Below, one piece after another: positions 36,522 to 46,625 of a stretch of DNA of 64,000 bases. Position 1 is the stretch's first letter, and each line of letters starts with the position of its first letter. The notes beneath the pieces were generated by a model. It did not search any database and was not told the DNA's origin. It saw only the letters and a list, made by a program, of their open reading frames with translations. A program made the translations under genes and the position numbers. Where the stretch lies: positions 186,001-250,000 of the forward strand of contig WOUS01000002.1 in assembly GCA_009772985.1 (NCBI GenBank), in the 5' to 3' direction. This DNA is from Anaerolineaceae bacterium (GTDB lineage Bacteria > Chloroflexota > Anaerolineae > Anaerolineales > Villigracilaceae).

Positions 36522-38444
36522 ATGAGTGCATTGACGAATACAGAAAGTTTGGAGAGTTTACGGGTTGCGGTGCAGGAGCGGCTGGACGACCGCCGCGCCG
36601 GACAAGCCACCATTTTGGTCGGCATGGGCACCTGCGGGATCGCCGCCGGCGCGTCGGAGGTGGCCGCCGCCATCCGCAGCGAACTGGATAAGCGCAAACT
36701 GGAGGCCCAGGTCATCGGCGTGGGCTGCATCGGCATGTGCGCCCGCGAGCCGCTGGTGGATTTTCAACTGCCGGGCCGGCCGCGCGTAACCTATGCCAAC
36801 GTCAAGGCCGACGTTGTGCCGCGCCTGATCGAGGAGCATTTCGTCGGCGGCCAGGTGGTCACGAAACTGGCCCTGGCCCAGATGACCGCGGACGGGATCG
36901 CTCCCGAGCAGGAACTGGCGACTTATCAGGACCTGCCATTTTATAAAAAACAACTCCGCATTGCCATGCGCAACTGCGGCATGATCAACCCGGAAAGCAT
37001 TGACGAATACATTGCCGCCGATGGCTACCGGGGTTTGGCCAAGGCGCTGACCGGCATGGAGCCGGACGGTGTGATCGAAGAGATGAAAGATTCCGGGCTG
37101 CGCGGCCGCGGCGGGGCTGGCTTTATGACCGGCGTCAAGTGGGAATTCTGCCGCCGGGCGCGCGGAACGCCGAAATATGTCATCTGCAACGCCGACGAGG
37201 GCGACCCCGGCGCGTTCATGGATCGCTCCATCCTCGAAGGCGATCCGCACGCCGTGCTGGAGGGGATGACCATCGCCGGGTACGCCATCGGCGCGCAGGA
37301 AGGGTATATCTACTGCCGCGCCGAATATCCGCTGGCCATCGAGCGCCTGAAGAAGGCCATCGGTCAGGCCCACGAATATGGACTCATGGGCAAAAACATT
37401 CTTGGCACAGACTTTTCTTTCGATCTGCGCGTCAAGGAAGGCGCCGGGGCTTTCGTCTGCGGCGAAGAGACGGCGCTGATCGCTTCCATCGAGGGCAAGC
37501 GCGGCGAGCCGCGTCCCCGCCCGCCGTTCCCGGCTGTTTCGGGGTTGTGGAATAAGCCCTCCAACGTCAACAACGTCAAGAGTTACAGCCTGACCCCGCA
37601 GATCATCCTGCACGGGGCGGACTGGTTCAAAGGCATCGGCACCGAAACTTCCACCGGTACGGCGGTCTTTGCCTTGACCGGCAAGATCAAGAACACCGGC
37701 CTGATCGAAGTGCCGATGGGCATCACCCTGCGCGAGATCATCTATGATGTCGGCGGGGGCATCCCGAAGAAGAAGCAGTTCAAGGCGGTGCAGACCGGCG
37801 GACCGCTGGGCGGCTGCCTGCCCGAAAGCGCCCTCGATACTCCCGTGGATTTCGACTCGCTCACCCGCGCCGGGGCAACCATGGGCTCCGGCGGCATGAT
37901 CGTGGTGGACCAGGACACCTGCATGGTCGAGTTCGCCCGCTACTTCCTGACCTTTGCCTCGGCGGAATCCTGCGGCAAGTGCGTACCCTGCCGCATCGGA
38001 GGCCAGCGCCTGCTCGAAGTGCTGACCCGCATCGCCGAAGGCAGCGGGCGCATGGAAGACCTGGATGAGATCGGATATATTTCGACCCAGATGCAGCAGG
38101 CTTCGCTGTGCGCCCTGGGCCAGTTGACGCCGGGACCGGTGATGGCCTCCCTGCGCTTCTTCCGGGAGGAGTACGAGGCCCATATCAATGAGCATTTCTG
38201 CCAGGCCGGGGTCTGCAAGGGCATGTTCCAGTACGAGATAGACCAGGTCAAATGCCCCGGCTGCGGCCTGTGCCTGAAAGTCTGCACAGTGGATGCCATT
38301 AGCGGCGAGAAGAAAAAGCCGCACCAGATCAACCCGGTCAACTGCATCCAGTGCGGCGCGTGTTATGACGTCTGCAACCTGGGCGCGATCCATGTTCGCC
38401 ACAAAGAGAGCCTGCCGGTCGAGGCAGAGCCGGTTGCGGAGTGA
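36522..38444 (+). CDS. NuoF/HydB-type NADH-binding flavoprotein with extra Fe-S domains
   Basis: 640 aa. Domain order: N-terminal thioredoxin-like [2Fe-2S] domain (CGIAAG, GCIGMC; about 30-110), NuoF core with FMN/NADH loop GRGGAGFMTGVKWEF and CNADEGDPGAFMDRS, SLBB region, [4Fe-4S] motif ESCGKCVPCRIG, and a C-terminal ferredoxin with two CxxCxxC sets (CPGCGLCLKVC, CIQCGACYDVC). This is the architecture of HydB/HndC and of HylB in electron-bifurcating formate dehydrogenase, which links NAD(H), ferredoxin and the catalytic partner. The start ATG 36522 follows gggag. Confidence 0.93.
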   Translation: MSALTNTESLESLRVAVQERLDDRRAGQATILVGMGTCGIAAGASEVAAAIRSELDKRKLEAQVIGVGCIGMCAREPLVDFQLPGRPRVTYANVKADVVPRLIEEHFVGGQVVTKLALAQMTADGIAPEQELATYQDLPFYKKQLRIAMRNCGMINPESIDEYIAADGYRGLAKALTGMEPDGVIEEMKDSGLRGRGGAGFMTGVKWEFCRRARGTPKYVICNADEGDPGAFMDRSILEGDPHAVLEGMTIAGYAIGAQEGYIYCRAEYPLAIERLKKAIGQAHEYGLMGKNILGTDFSFDLRVKEGAGAFVCGEETALIASIEGKRGEPRPRPPFPAVSGLWNKPSNVNNVKSYSLTPQIILHGADWFKGIGTETSTGTAVFALTGKIKNTGLIEVPMGITLREIIYDVGGGIPKKKQFKAVQTGGPLGGCLPESALDTPVDFDSLTRAGATMGSGGMIVVDQDTCMVEFARYFLTFASAESCGKCVPCRIGGQRLLEVLTRIAEGSGRMEDLDEIGYISTQMQQASLCALGQLTPGPVMASLRFFREEYEAHINEHFCQAGVCKGMFQYEIDQVKCPGCGLCLKVCTVDAISGEKKKPHQINPVNCIQCGACYDVCNLGAIHVRHKESLPVEAEPVAE

Positions 38445-38457
38445 AAGGAACCCGAAG

Positions 38458-41226
38458 ATGCCAACCATAAACATCACCATTGACGGACGGAAAATCCAGG
38501 CGGAGGCCGGCCAGACGGTCCTGCAAGCCGCCCGCGCCGCAGGGATTTTCATCCCGGTCTTGTGCGAGCATCCCGCCCTGCCTCCGGAAGGGGCCTGCCG
38601 CATCTGCCTGGTGGAAGTGGAGAAGCAGCGCGCCCTCCAGCCGGCCTGCACTTTCCCGGCCACCGAAGGGATGGCGGCATTCACGCGCTCCCCGCGCGTG
38701 ATGGCTGCCCGCAAGTTCACCCTGGAACTGCTCGTCTCCGACCATCCGCTCGACTGCATGACCTGCGACGCCACCGGCAACTGCCTGTTGCAAGATTTGG
38801 CCTACGAATACGGCGTGACAGGCGACCGGTTCAAAGGGAAGCAGCACAATTATCCCGTCACCGATCCCAACCCGTTCATCCAGGTGGACCGCAACAAGTG
38901 CATCCTGTGCCGCCGCTGTGTGCGCGCCTGCCAGAACGTCAACGGCGTGGAAGCCATCAGCGTGTTCTACCGCGGCTTCAACGCCTACATCGGGTTCGGC
39001 GCCGACGGCGCCATGCAGGACAGCCCCTGCGAGTTCTGCGGCTCGTGCGTGGCAGTCTGCCCGACCGGCGCGCTGTGGCCGAAAATGTCCATCGGCAAGG
39101 GCCGCCCCTGGCAAACCAAAACGGTGGACACGATCTGCTCGTACTGCGGTGTGGGCTGCAAACTGACCCTGCATGTCAAGGATAACGAGATCGTGCGGGT
39201 GGAGGGCGCACCCGACGGCCCGGCCAACCACGGCTGGACCTGCGTCAAGGGCCGCTTCGGCTACGATTACGTCCACCACCCGGACCGTGTGCTGCGTCCC
39301 AAAGTGCGGCGCTACCTGCTGGACGGGAAGAAGAAGTCCCGCAAGGGCGCGGCCTGGGAGTGGGTGGAAACCGACTGGGACACCGCGCTCGACATCACCG
39401 CGCGGCGTATGTTGCAGGTCCGGGAGGAAACGGGGCCGGACAGCATCGGGGTGCTGACGTCGGCCAAATGTCTCAACGAAGAGAATTACCTGATGAACAA
39501 GTTTGCCCGCCAGGTGGTCGGGACGAACAACATAGACCATTGCGCCCGTCTCTGACACTCCAGCACGGTGGCCGGTCTGGCCGCCTCCTTTGGCTCGGGC
39601 GCAATGTCCAACTCGATTGCCGACGTTGTCGAGCAGGCGCAGGCCTTCTTCGTGATCGGTTCGAACACCACCGAACAGCATCCGATCATCGGGATGCGCA
39701 TCCGGCAGGCGGTGCGCCAGCGCGGCGCGAAACTGATCGTCGCCGACCCGCGCCGGATTGACCTGGTGGATTTCGCCGTCCTGCACCTGCGCCACAAGCC
39801 CGGCACCGACATCGCCCTGCTCAATGGGCTGATGTACATCATTCTGAAAAATGGTTGGGAAGATAAAACATTCATTGCCGAGCGGACCGAGGGCTTCGAG
39901 GAATTCAAGGCGACGGTGATGGAGTACCCGCCGGAAAAGGCGAGCGAGATCACCGGCGTTCCGGCGCCGGACCTGGAGCAGGCCGCGGCGATTTTGGGCG
40001 AGTCCAAGCCGACGGCCGTGCTGTGGGCCATGGGCATCACCCAGCACATCACCGGTGTGCGCAACGTGATGGCCCTTGCCAATTTGCAGATGCTGCTCGG
40101 CAACATGGGCAAGCCCGGCGGCGGCGTCAACCCCCTGCGCGGGCAGAACAACGTTCAGGGCGCCTGCGATATGGGCGGCCTGCCCAACGTCTACCCGGCC
40201 TACCTGCCGGTGACCAGCGAGGACGCCCGCAAGAAATTCGAGAGCGCGTGGGGCGTTCCACTTTCGCCCAACCTGGGCAGGACCGTGACCGAGATGATCC
40301 CGGACATCCTGGAGGGAAAGACCAAAGCCCTGTACATCCTGGGCGAGGACCCGGTCATGTCGGACCCGGACACGCACCACATCCGCAAGTGTCTTGAGAA
40401 AGTGGAACTGCTCATCTTGCAGGAAATCTTCCCGTCCGAGACCGAACCGTATGCCGATATTTTCCTGCCCGGCGCTTCGTTTGCCGAGAAGACGGGCACG
40501 TTTACCAATACCGAGCGCCGGGTCCAGATGGTGCGCAAAGCCATCGAACCGCCCGGCGAGGCGCGCCCCGACTGGGAGATCGTCCGCGACCTGTCTGCGC
40601 GCATGTTGGCCGGCCGGACCCTTTCCCCGGATGCGCCTTACGCGGGCTGGGACTACGCCTCCACGGCTGACATCATGAAGGAAATCAACGCCGTAACGCC
40701 ATCGTATGCCGGTATCACGCACGGGCGGTTGGAAAACGGCGCAACCCTGCAATGGCCTTGCGCAAGCCTCGATCACCCCGGCACGCCCGTCCTGCATACG
40801 CAGAAGTTCACCCGCGGATTGGGCAAGTTCGCGCCCATTGACCATCTCCCGCCCGCCGAACTGCCCGACGATGACTATCCGATGATCCTGAGCACCGGGC
40901 GCGTCCTGTACCACTGGCATGGCGGACAAATGTCGCGCCGGGCGAAGGGACTGCTCGCCATCTATCCGCAGGCGCTGGTCGAAATCAACGGCGCGGATGC
41001 CGAGAAACTCGGCCTGAACGGAAATAAACGTGTGCGCGTTTCATCCCGGCGTGGTAGTATTGAAGCGGAAGCGATTGTCACCGAGCGCGTGCCGCCCGGC
41101 ATGGTGTATGCCAACTTCCACTTCCCGGAGAACTCGGCCAACCAGTTGACCATCGCGGCCCTCGACCCGGTTGCCAAAATCCCCGAGTACAAAGTCTGCG
41201 CGGTGAAAGTGGAACTGGCCGGATAG
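38458..41226 (+). CDS. fdhA: selenocysteine-containing formate dehydrogenase catalytic subunit (NuoG-type N-terminus)
   Basis: 922 residues, read through an in-frame TGA at 39553-39555 as selenocysteine 366 (HCARL-Sec-HSSTVAGL), aligning with the Sec of E. coli FdhF. The N-terminal 230 residues carry a [2Fe-2S] ferredoxin (CEHPALPPEGACRIC), the NuoG-type His/Cys [4Fe-4S] site (DHPLDCMTCDATGNC) and two more clusters (CILCRRCVRAC, CEFCGSCVAVC). The molybdopterin part starts with CSYCGVGCKL and another [4Fe-4S] cluster. A SECIS-like hairpin follows the TGA. It oxidises formate (or reduces CO2) at Mo/W-bis-MGD and passes electrons to the NuoEF-type partners. Likely cytoplasmic: no Tat signal. Confidence 0.95.
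39553..39555 (+). other. UGA selenocysteine codon (recoding site)
   Basis: The TGA lies exactly where formate dehydrogenases carry Cys or Sec. Reading frame, protein homology and domain continuity persist on both sides for hundreds of codons, so this is recoding and not a nonsense mutation. Confidence 0.95.
39567..39585 (+). promoter_or_regulatory. bacterial SECIS-like hairpin
   Basis: ggtggcc pairs with ggccgcc-type strand (39567-39573 with 39579-39585) around loop ggtct; the stem starts 11 nt after the TGA. The E. coli fdhF SECIS has the same distance and a GGUCU-containing loop that SelB recognises. Confidence 0.88.
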
Positions 41227-41249
41227 CCAACGAACCGAAAGTTTGATAA

Positions 41250-41720
41250 ATGAGCATGGGCGAACCAAACGCAGTACACCCTCCCGCCATTGAAGACCCG
41301 CGCAAGCGGGCCATGCTCCTGGCGGCCCTGTACATTGCCCAGGAACAGAACGGCTGGCTCAAACCGGAAGCCATCCAGCGCGTAGCCAAACGCCTGGAAC
41401 TTTCCGAGGGCGAGGTGAAATCCACGGCCAGTTTCTATACCATGTTCAGGCTGGCGCCGCGCGGCAGGTACCACATCCAGGTTTGCGAAGGACTCTCGTG
41501 TTACCTGGTGGATGGGGCAGAGACGATCATCGCGCATGTCGCCCGGAGGTTGAAGATCCGCTCCGGCGAAACAACGCCCGATGGCAGGTTCTCGCTGGAA
41601 GTCGTGCAATGCCTGGCCGCTTGCGACCTGGCCCCGGCGCTCAAAGTCAACGATGAGTTGTATGGGCACATGACCACAGGAACGATTGACGCCCTCCTGG
41701 AAAAGTTGCACCAGTCATGA
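41250..41720 (+). CDS. NuoE-like [2Fe-2S] subunit, second copy
   Basis: 156 aa; the four cluster ligands are kept (Cys79, Cys84, Cys121, Cys125; VCEGLSC and QCLAAC). It is only distantly similar to the first NuoE-like protein of the operon, so it is not a recent duplicate. It overlaps the next gene by ATGA, showing that it forms a unit with the second NuoF. Two ATGs (41250, 41256) are possible. Confidence 0.88.
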   Translation: MSMGEPNAVHPPAIEDPRKRAMLLAALYIAQEQNGWLKPEAIQRVAKRLELSEGEVKSTASFYTMFRLAPRGRYHIQVCEGLSCYLVDGAETIIAHVARRLKIRSGETTPDGRFSLEVVQCLAACDLAPALKVNDELYGHMTTGTIDALLEKLHQS

Positions 41721-42994
41721 CAAAATTCGAGCCGGTCCTCACCCGCAACACCCGTTATCCCGATTCGGAGAAGATCGCCACCTATCTCGCGCATGGCGGC
41801 TACGAGACGGCGCGGTCCGCCGTGAAGATGCAGCCGGACGCGATCATCGAGATGGTCAAGCGTTCCGGGCTGCGCGGCCGCGGCGGGGCGGGATTCCCGG
41901 CGGGCGTCAAGTGGGGCTTCATGCCCACGGACGCGCCGCAGAAGATCGTCGCCGTCAACACGGACGAGGGCGAACCCGGCACGTTCAAGGACCGGGAAAT
42001 CGTCGAGCGCGACCCGCATTCGGTCATCGAGGGCGTCATCATCGCTGCTTACGCGGTCGGAGCGAACCGGGCATACGTCTACATCCGCGGCGAATTTTTC
42101 CTGGGTGTCAAGCGCTGGATCAAGGCCATCGCCGACGCCTACGAGCAGGGCTGCCTGGGGAAGAATATCTTCGGCTCCGGTTTCGACCTCGACATGTCCG
42201 TCCATCGCGGCGCGGGCGCGTACATCTGCGGCGAAGAGACCGCCATGATCGAATCGCTGGAGGGCAAGCGCGGCAGCCCGCGCCTCAAGCCTCCATACCC
42301 GGCCCAGATCGGACTGTTCGGCCTGCCCACCCTGGTCCACAACATCGAGACGCTGGCGTGCATCCCGCACATTGTCGGGCGCGGCCCGGAGTGGTTCGCC
42401 GGCATCGGCACCGCCGAGAGCAAAGGCCCCAAAATATTTTCAGTCAGCGGGCACGTCAACCAGCCGGGCAATTACGAATTGCCGCTGGGAATATCCCTGC
42501 GCGAGATCATCTATGAATATGCCGGCGGGATGCGCGGCGGGCGGGCGCTCAAAGCGGTCATCCCGGGCGGCGCATCCACGCCCATGCTGACGGCCAGCCA
42601 GGTGGATGTCCCGATGGCTTTCGAGACCTTGAAAGCCGCGGGCAGCGAACTTGGCACCGGCGCCATCGTCGTCATGGACGAGACAACCTGCATGGTCGAA
42701 GCCGCCTGCCGCCTGAGCAAATTCTTCGCCCACGAATCCTGCGGACGCTGCACTCCCTGCCGCGTTGGATCGGTCCGCCTGTACGAAATCCTCGAACGCA
42801 TCCGGCGCGGCAAGGGCCAAAAGGATGACATTGAGTTCATCCTGGAAATCGCCCGGGGGATAGACGGCAACACCTTTTGCCCGATGGGCGCGGCGCTGGT
42901 CAATCCGGCCCGTTCGGCGATCCAGCATTTTCGTGACGAGTTCGAATACCACATCGCCAACCAACGCTGCCCGGTAAGCGGAAAACCGAATTAA
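41717..42994 (+). CDS. NuoF-like NADH-binding flavoprotein, second copy
   Basis: 425 aa, plain complex-I NuoF architecture: FMN loop GRGGAGFPAGVKWGFMP, NTDEGEPGTFKDREIV, YIRGEFF, SLBB region, and the N3 [4Fe-4S] site ESCGRCTPCRVG with the distal Cys in FCPMGAAL. Unlike the 640-aa copy it lacks both the N-terminal [2Fe-2S] and the C-terminal ferredoxin domains. All cofactor motifs look intact, so the operon encodes two NAD(H)-reactive modules for one formate dehydrogenase. Confidence 0.92.
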   Translation: MTKFEPVLTRNTRYPDSEKIATYLAHGGYETARSAVKMQPDAIIEMVKRSGLRGRGGAGFPAGVKWGFMPTDAPQKIVAVNTDEGEPGTFKDREIVERDPHSVIEGVIIAAYAVGANRAYVYIRGEFFLGVKRWIKAIADAYEQGCLGKNIFGSGFDLDMSVHRGAGAYICGEETAMIESLEGKRGSPRLKPPYPAQIGLFGLPTLVHNIETLACIPHIVGRGPEWFAGIGTAESKGPKIFSVSGHVNQPGNYELPLGISLREIIYEYAGGMRGGRALKAVIPGGASTPMLTASQVDVPMAFETLKAAGSELGTGAIVVMDETTCMVEAACRLSKFFAHESCGRCTPCRVGSVRLYEILERIRRGKGQKDDIEFILEIARGIDGNTFCPMGAALVNPARSAIQHFRDEFEYHIANQRCPVSGKPN

Positions 42995-43004
42995 GGAGGC
43001 TCTT

Positions 43005-43385
43005 ATGGCAAGAATTCTCATTGTGGACGACGACCCGGATTTTCAAAGCGCCACGCGCATGGTGCTGGAAAAGGAAGGGCATACCATCATCAGCGCTTCG
43101 AGCGGGGATCGCGGCTACGAAACGGCAAAAGCGGAAAAACCCGACCTCGTGGTCCTGGATGTGATGATGGATTCGGTGCTGGATGGCGTCTCCATGAGCC
43201 AGAAGATGCACGATGACCCCAACGTTCACGATATTCCCATCATTATGGTCACGTCAATTGCCAACACGGATTACGCCGAACTCTTTCCCACCGACGAATA
43301 CATCCACATCCGCGCATTCCTGAGCAAGCCCATTCAGCCCGCGAGCCTGCTCAAGCAGGTCAATAAACTGTTACCCAAATCCTGA
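43005..43385 (+). CDS. single-domain response regulator
   Basis: 126-aa receiver: acidic residues DDD (8-10), phospho-acceptor Asp52 (VVLDVMMD), VTSIAN, LSKPIQP. The region around 60-90 (DGVSMSQKMHDDPNVHDIP) is slightly extended. AAGGAGG precedes the ATG. Positioned 10 nt after the second nuoF, so it is expressed with the dehydrogenase and may link its status to the sensor kinases that follow. Confidence 0.88.
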   Translation: MARILIVDDDPDFQSATRMVLEKEGHTIISASSGDRGYETAKAEKPDLVVLDVMMDSVLDGVSMSQKMHDDPNVHDIPIIMVTSIANTDYAELFPTDEYIHIRAFLSKPIQPASLLKQVNKLLPKS

Positions 43386-43426
43386 CGCCCGGAGCGGGCC
43401 GGACTGCTCTGTGAGGGACGGCAACC

Positions 43427-45445
43427 ATGAAAACATTCATGCGCATGTTGCGGGAACTGTATTCGGGGCCGTACCAGGCCGCCCTGGTATTTTCGTTTAC
43501 CTTCGTGGCCGCGCTGACGATTGCCGTCGGCGCATGGGCGATCTCCACTACGGTCAATAATTACCTGTCCAGGGCCATGAACGAGCGTGTTGCGCGCGAC
43601 GCCCACCTAGCGGTCACGTTCTACGATTTACGCTTGCGTGAGATGTCCGCGGTCGTTTCCCAATTAGCATACGATCCAACAATTGCCGATAATCTGAAGG
43701 CGGCCGCTTCCGGAGATACTGCCGCCCGGCAGGCGCTGGAAACGGAAATCCTGAACAAGGTCCGGGGCGGGATGCCGGGAGAATCCTATTTTGTGGCCAT
43801 CCTGGATTCCCGCGGCGTTATCACGGCTGGCGCATTACTGTCGGCGGGTGGAGGCCAGACTATCGCCACACCCGGCGGGAACTGGGGCGGCCTTCCCATT
43901 GTGCGCGCCGCGCTCGCCGGGGAAACGATCCTGGCGTCCACGGAGATCATCCCGCAGGAATACCTGGTCAATATCAACCTGGACCAACAGGCGGTCGTCG
44001 CGTTGCTGGATACTCCCAAAGCCGCGCCTCAGCCCTACGACCCGCGCGAAGGCACCGCCGGGCTGGCCATCTTCGGCGCCGCTCCGATATTCGACCCTGA
44101 CGGCCAACGGCTCGGCGTTGCCATTGCTTTCCACATGTTCAATAACGATTTCACCATCGTGGACCAGATCAAGGATGCCGCCCAGATTGATACCGTCACG
44201 ATCTTCCTGGGCGACCTGCGCGTTTCCACCAACGTGATGACCGAAACAGGCGAACGCGCAGTGGGGACGCGCCTGTCGCAGGAAGTGGCCGAGGTCGTGT
44301 TGCAGCAGGGGACGGAGTATGTCGGCGAGGCTTTTGTTGTCAACCAGAACTACATCACCCGCTATGAGCCGCTGCGCGACCATACCGGCCAGGTGGTGGG
44401 TGTTCTGTATGTCGGTACCCCGCAGTCTTCGTTCACGCAGCTGCTGAATACGCTCACCGAGCAGATCTTCCTGGTTGCCGCCATCACCATCCTGATGACC
44501 TTCATCCTGGCTACGCCAGTTTCCCGGTTCATTACCAGGCCGCTGAAGGACCTGCGCGAACTGGTATACGCCAGCCGCCGTGTCATCGAGGGCGACTTGG
44601 ACGCCCGCGCCTCCGTCACGGCCGGCGGCGAGGTCGGCCTGGTGGCGAAATCCTTCAACAACATGCTGGATGCCCTGCGCAGCACCCGGGAGCAGCTCAT
44701 CCACTCTGAGAACCTCGCATCGCTCGGCCAGTTGGCGGCCGGCGTGGCCCACGAATTGAACAATCCGCTTGCCACCGTTTTGCTCTATTCCGAGAGCATG
44801 TTGAAGGAACGCGCAGAGGCTGATCCCGATAACAAAGACCTGAGAACGATCGTCAGTGAAACCAAGCGCTGCAAGCGCATCGTTTCGGACTTGTTGAACT
44901 TCGCCCGCCAGAACCAGGTTGTCGCCCAGCCGACGGATATCCACGCGATCATTGACGAACTGCTTGAAATCGCCCCTCGCCGCATCAAAACGGTCAAGGT
45001 GGATTTCGTCAAAGACTTCGACCCCAACTTGCCCATCATCGAAGGCGACCCCATCCAGCTGCGGCAGGTGTTATCCAACCTGCTCATCAATGCGGTCGAA
45101 GCCATGCCGGAGGGCGGCGCGGTCACCATCTGCACGCGCACGGAACCGCCCGGCATGATCACCATCGAAATCCAGGATACGGGCGTCGGCATCCCGCCCG
45201 AAAGCCTGAACAAATTATTCGCTCCATTCTTTACCACCAAACCCATGGGCAAAGGCATCGGGTTGGGATTGTCTATTGTTTACGGCATCGTCAAAATGCA
45301 CAGCGGTCAGATTCGCGCCAAAAGCCAGGTAAACAAGGGGACCACTTTCACGATCAATCTCCCGATCCACCTGTCTCCGTCCCGGCAGGATGCGCCGGAA
45401 AACCGGTTCCCTGTGTCCAATGATAAAAAGACCATGATTGGATGA
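43427..45445 (+). CDS. Cache-domain sensor histidine kinase
   Basis: 672 aa. One span at about 18-40, a periplasmic Cache-type sensor domain (about 45-345; GESYFVAILDSRGVITAG, GQVVGVLYVGTP), a second span (about 347-370), HAMP (about 372-425), HisKA with His442 in AHELNNPLATVL, and HATPase (NLLINAVEAMPEG N-box, DTGVGIPPE G1, GIGLGLSIVYGIV G2). It would sense an external small molecule, by context possibly formate or another organic acid; the ligand is inference. Confidence 0.9.
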   Translation: MKTFMRMLRELYSGPYQAALVFSFTFVAALTIAVGAWAISTTVNNYLSRAMNERVARDAHLAVTFYDLRLREMSAVVSQLAYDPTIADNLKAAASGDTAARQALETEILNKVRGGMPGESYFVAILDSRGVITAGALLSAGGGQTIATPGGNWGGLPIVRAALAGETILASTEIIPQEYLVNINLDQQAVVALLDTPKAAPQPYDPREGTAGLAIFGAAPIFDPDGQRLGVAIAFHMFNNDFTIVDQIKDAAQIDTVTIFLGDLRVSTNVMTETGERAVGTRLSQEVAEVVLQQGTEYVGEAFVVNQNYITRYEPLRDHTGQVVGVLYVGTPQSSFTQLLNTLTEQIFLVAAITILMTFILATPVSRFITRPLKDLRELVYASRRVIEGDLDARASVTAGGEVGLVAKSFNNMLDALRSTREQLIHSENLASLGQLAAGVAHELNNPLATVLLYSESMLKERAEADPDNKDLRTIVSETKRCKRIVSDLLNFARQNQVVAQPTDIHAIIDELLEIAPRRIKTVKVDFVKDFDPNLPIIEGDPIQLRQVLSNLLINAVEAMPEGGAVTICTRTEPPGMITIEIQDTGVGIPPESLNKLFAPFFTTKPMGKGIGLGLSIVYGIVKMHSGQIRAKSQVNKGTTFTINLPIHLSPSRQDAPENRFPVSNDKKTMIG

Positions 45446-45464
45446 AAAAAGAACGGCAGGCCTT

Positions 45465-46625
45465 ATGAGCGACACCAACCACATCCTTGTCATTGACGAC
45501 GAAATCGGCATCTGCGAAGGCGTCAAGCGCGCTCTCATCCCCACCGGGTATCGAGTGGATGCCACCATTTCGAGCACGGAAGGGCTGGAACTGATCCGAA
45601 AAGGACACTACTCCCTGGTGCTGTTAGACGTGAAGATGCCCGAAGCCAGCGGCATAGACCTGATCGGCTCCATCCATGCCCACGACCCGGAAATCGTTTG
45701 CATCATCATCACCGGGTACGCCACGGTCGAAATGGCCGTGAGCGCCATCAAGCAAGGCGCCTACGACTTCCTGACCAAGCCTTTTTCGGTGGACGACTTG
45801 AATCTTGCCGTCAACCAGGGACTGGAACGCCGCCGCCTCTCCCTGGAAGCCAGGCGGACCACGGCCGCCGAAGCCGAGTCGCGGAAACTGGCAGAAGAAA
45901 AGTCGCGCCTCGAAGAACTCGACCGCGCCAAGAAGCAGTTCATCCGGCTGGTTACGCACGAACTCCAATCCCCGATTGACGCCATCCAAAGTTACCTGAA
46001 CCTGATCCGGGATGGCTATGTCTCCCCGGACCAACTGCCGGAGATCATCGAGAAATGCGCGGCGCGCGCCGACGAGCAGCGCGCCCTGATCGCCGACCTG
46101 CTCGAACTGGGCCAGATGGAGACGTTGACCACACAGCGGACCGCCGCGCTCGTCCGCCTGGAAGCCGTTTTGCGGGAAGTATTGGACAGCATCCAGCCCC
46201 GGGCAGACAGCCGGAAGATCAAAATTATCCTTCAGGTCGAGCCGGGCATCCCGCCCGTCCTCGCCGACCCGGGCCAGTGCAGGAGCCTGTGGCTCAACCT
46301 GCTCGATAACGCCGTCAAATACACGCCCGAAAACGGTTCGGTGACCGTTCGCCTGCGCGCCAAGGCGGGCGTCATCGTCGGGCAGGTGACCGACACCGGC
46401 ATCGGGATCCCGCCCGAGGAACGCGCCCGGCTGTTTACCGAGTTCTTCCGCGCCAGGAATGCGCGCGAGTCGGGCGTCCGGGGAACAGGCCTGGGACTGG
46501 TGATCGTCAAGCGCATCGTGGACGGGCTGGGCGGGCAGGTCGCGGTCAGGTCCGAGGTCGGGCGAGGTTCGACCTTCTCGTTCGAAATCCCGGCAGGGAT
46601 GGATTCACTGGAAGAACGGAAATGA
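45465..46625 (+). CDS. receiver-histidine kinase (hybrid, N-terminal receiver)
   Basis: 386 aa. N-terminal receiver (DDE 11-13, Asp55, TG at 83-84, Lys105), a coiled-coil linker (about 118-155, rich in Glu/Arg/Leu), HisKA with His165 (VTHELQSPIDAI) and HATPase (NLLDNAVKYTPENG, DTGIGIPPEE, GTGLGLVIVKRIV). No membrane segment, so it is soluble and probably takes phosphate from the Cache kinase. No DNA-binding output domain is encoded nearby. ATG 45465 is used; an in-frame TTG at 45438 lies over the previous stop. Confidence 0.9.
   Translation: MSDTNHILVIDDEIGICEGVKRALIPTGYRVDATISSTEGLELIRKGHYSLVLLDVKMPEASGIDLIGSIHAHDPEIVCIIITGYATVEMAVSAIKQGAYDFLTKPFSVDDLNLAVNQGLERRRLSLEARRTTAAEAESRKLAEEKSRLEELDRAKKQFIRLVTHELQSPIDAIQSYLNLIRDGYVSPDQLPEIIEKCAARADEQRALIADLLELGQMETLTTQRTAALVRLEAVLREVLDSIQPRADSRKIKIILQVEPGIPPVLADPGQCRSLWLNLLDNAVKYTPENGSVTVRLRAKAGVIVGQVTDTGIGIPPEERARLFTEFFRARNARESGVRGTGLGLVIVKRIVDGLGGQVAVRSEVGRGSTFSFEIPAGMDSLEERK

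Noticed and set aside
39553-39555. Premature stop splitting fdhA into two genes
   Set aside because: The TGA falls at the Sec position of the family, is followed by a SECIS-like hairpin, and both sides stay in one frame with intact domains.
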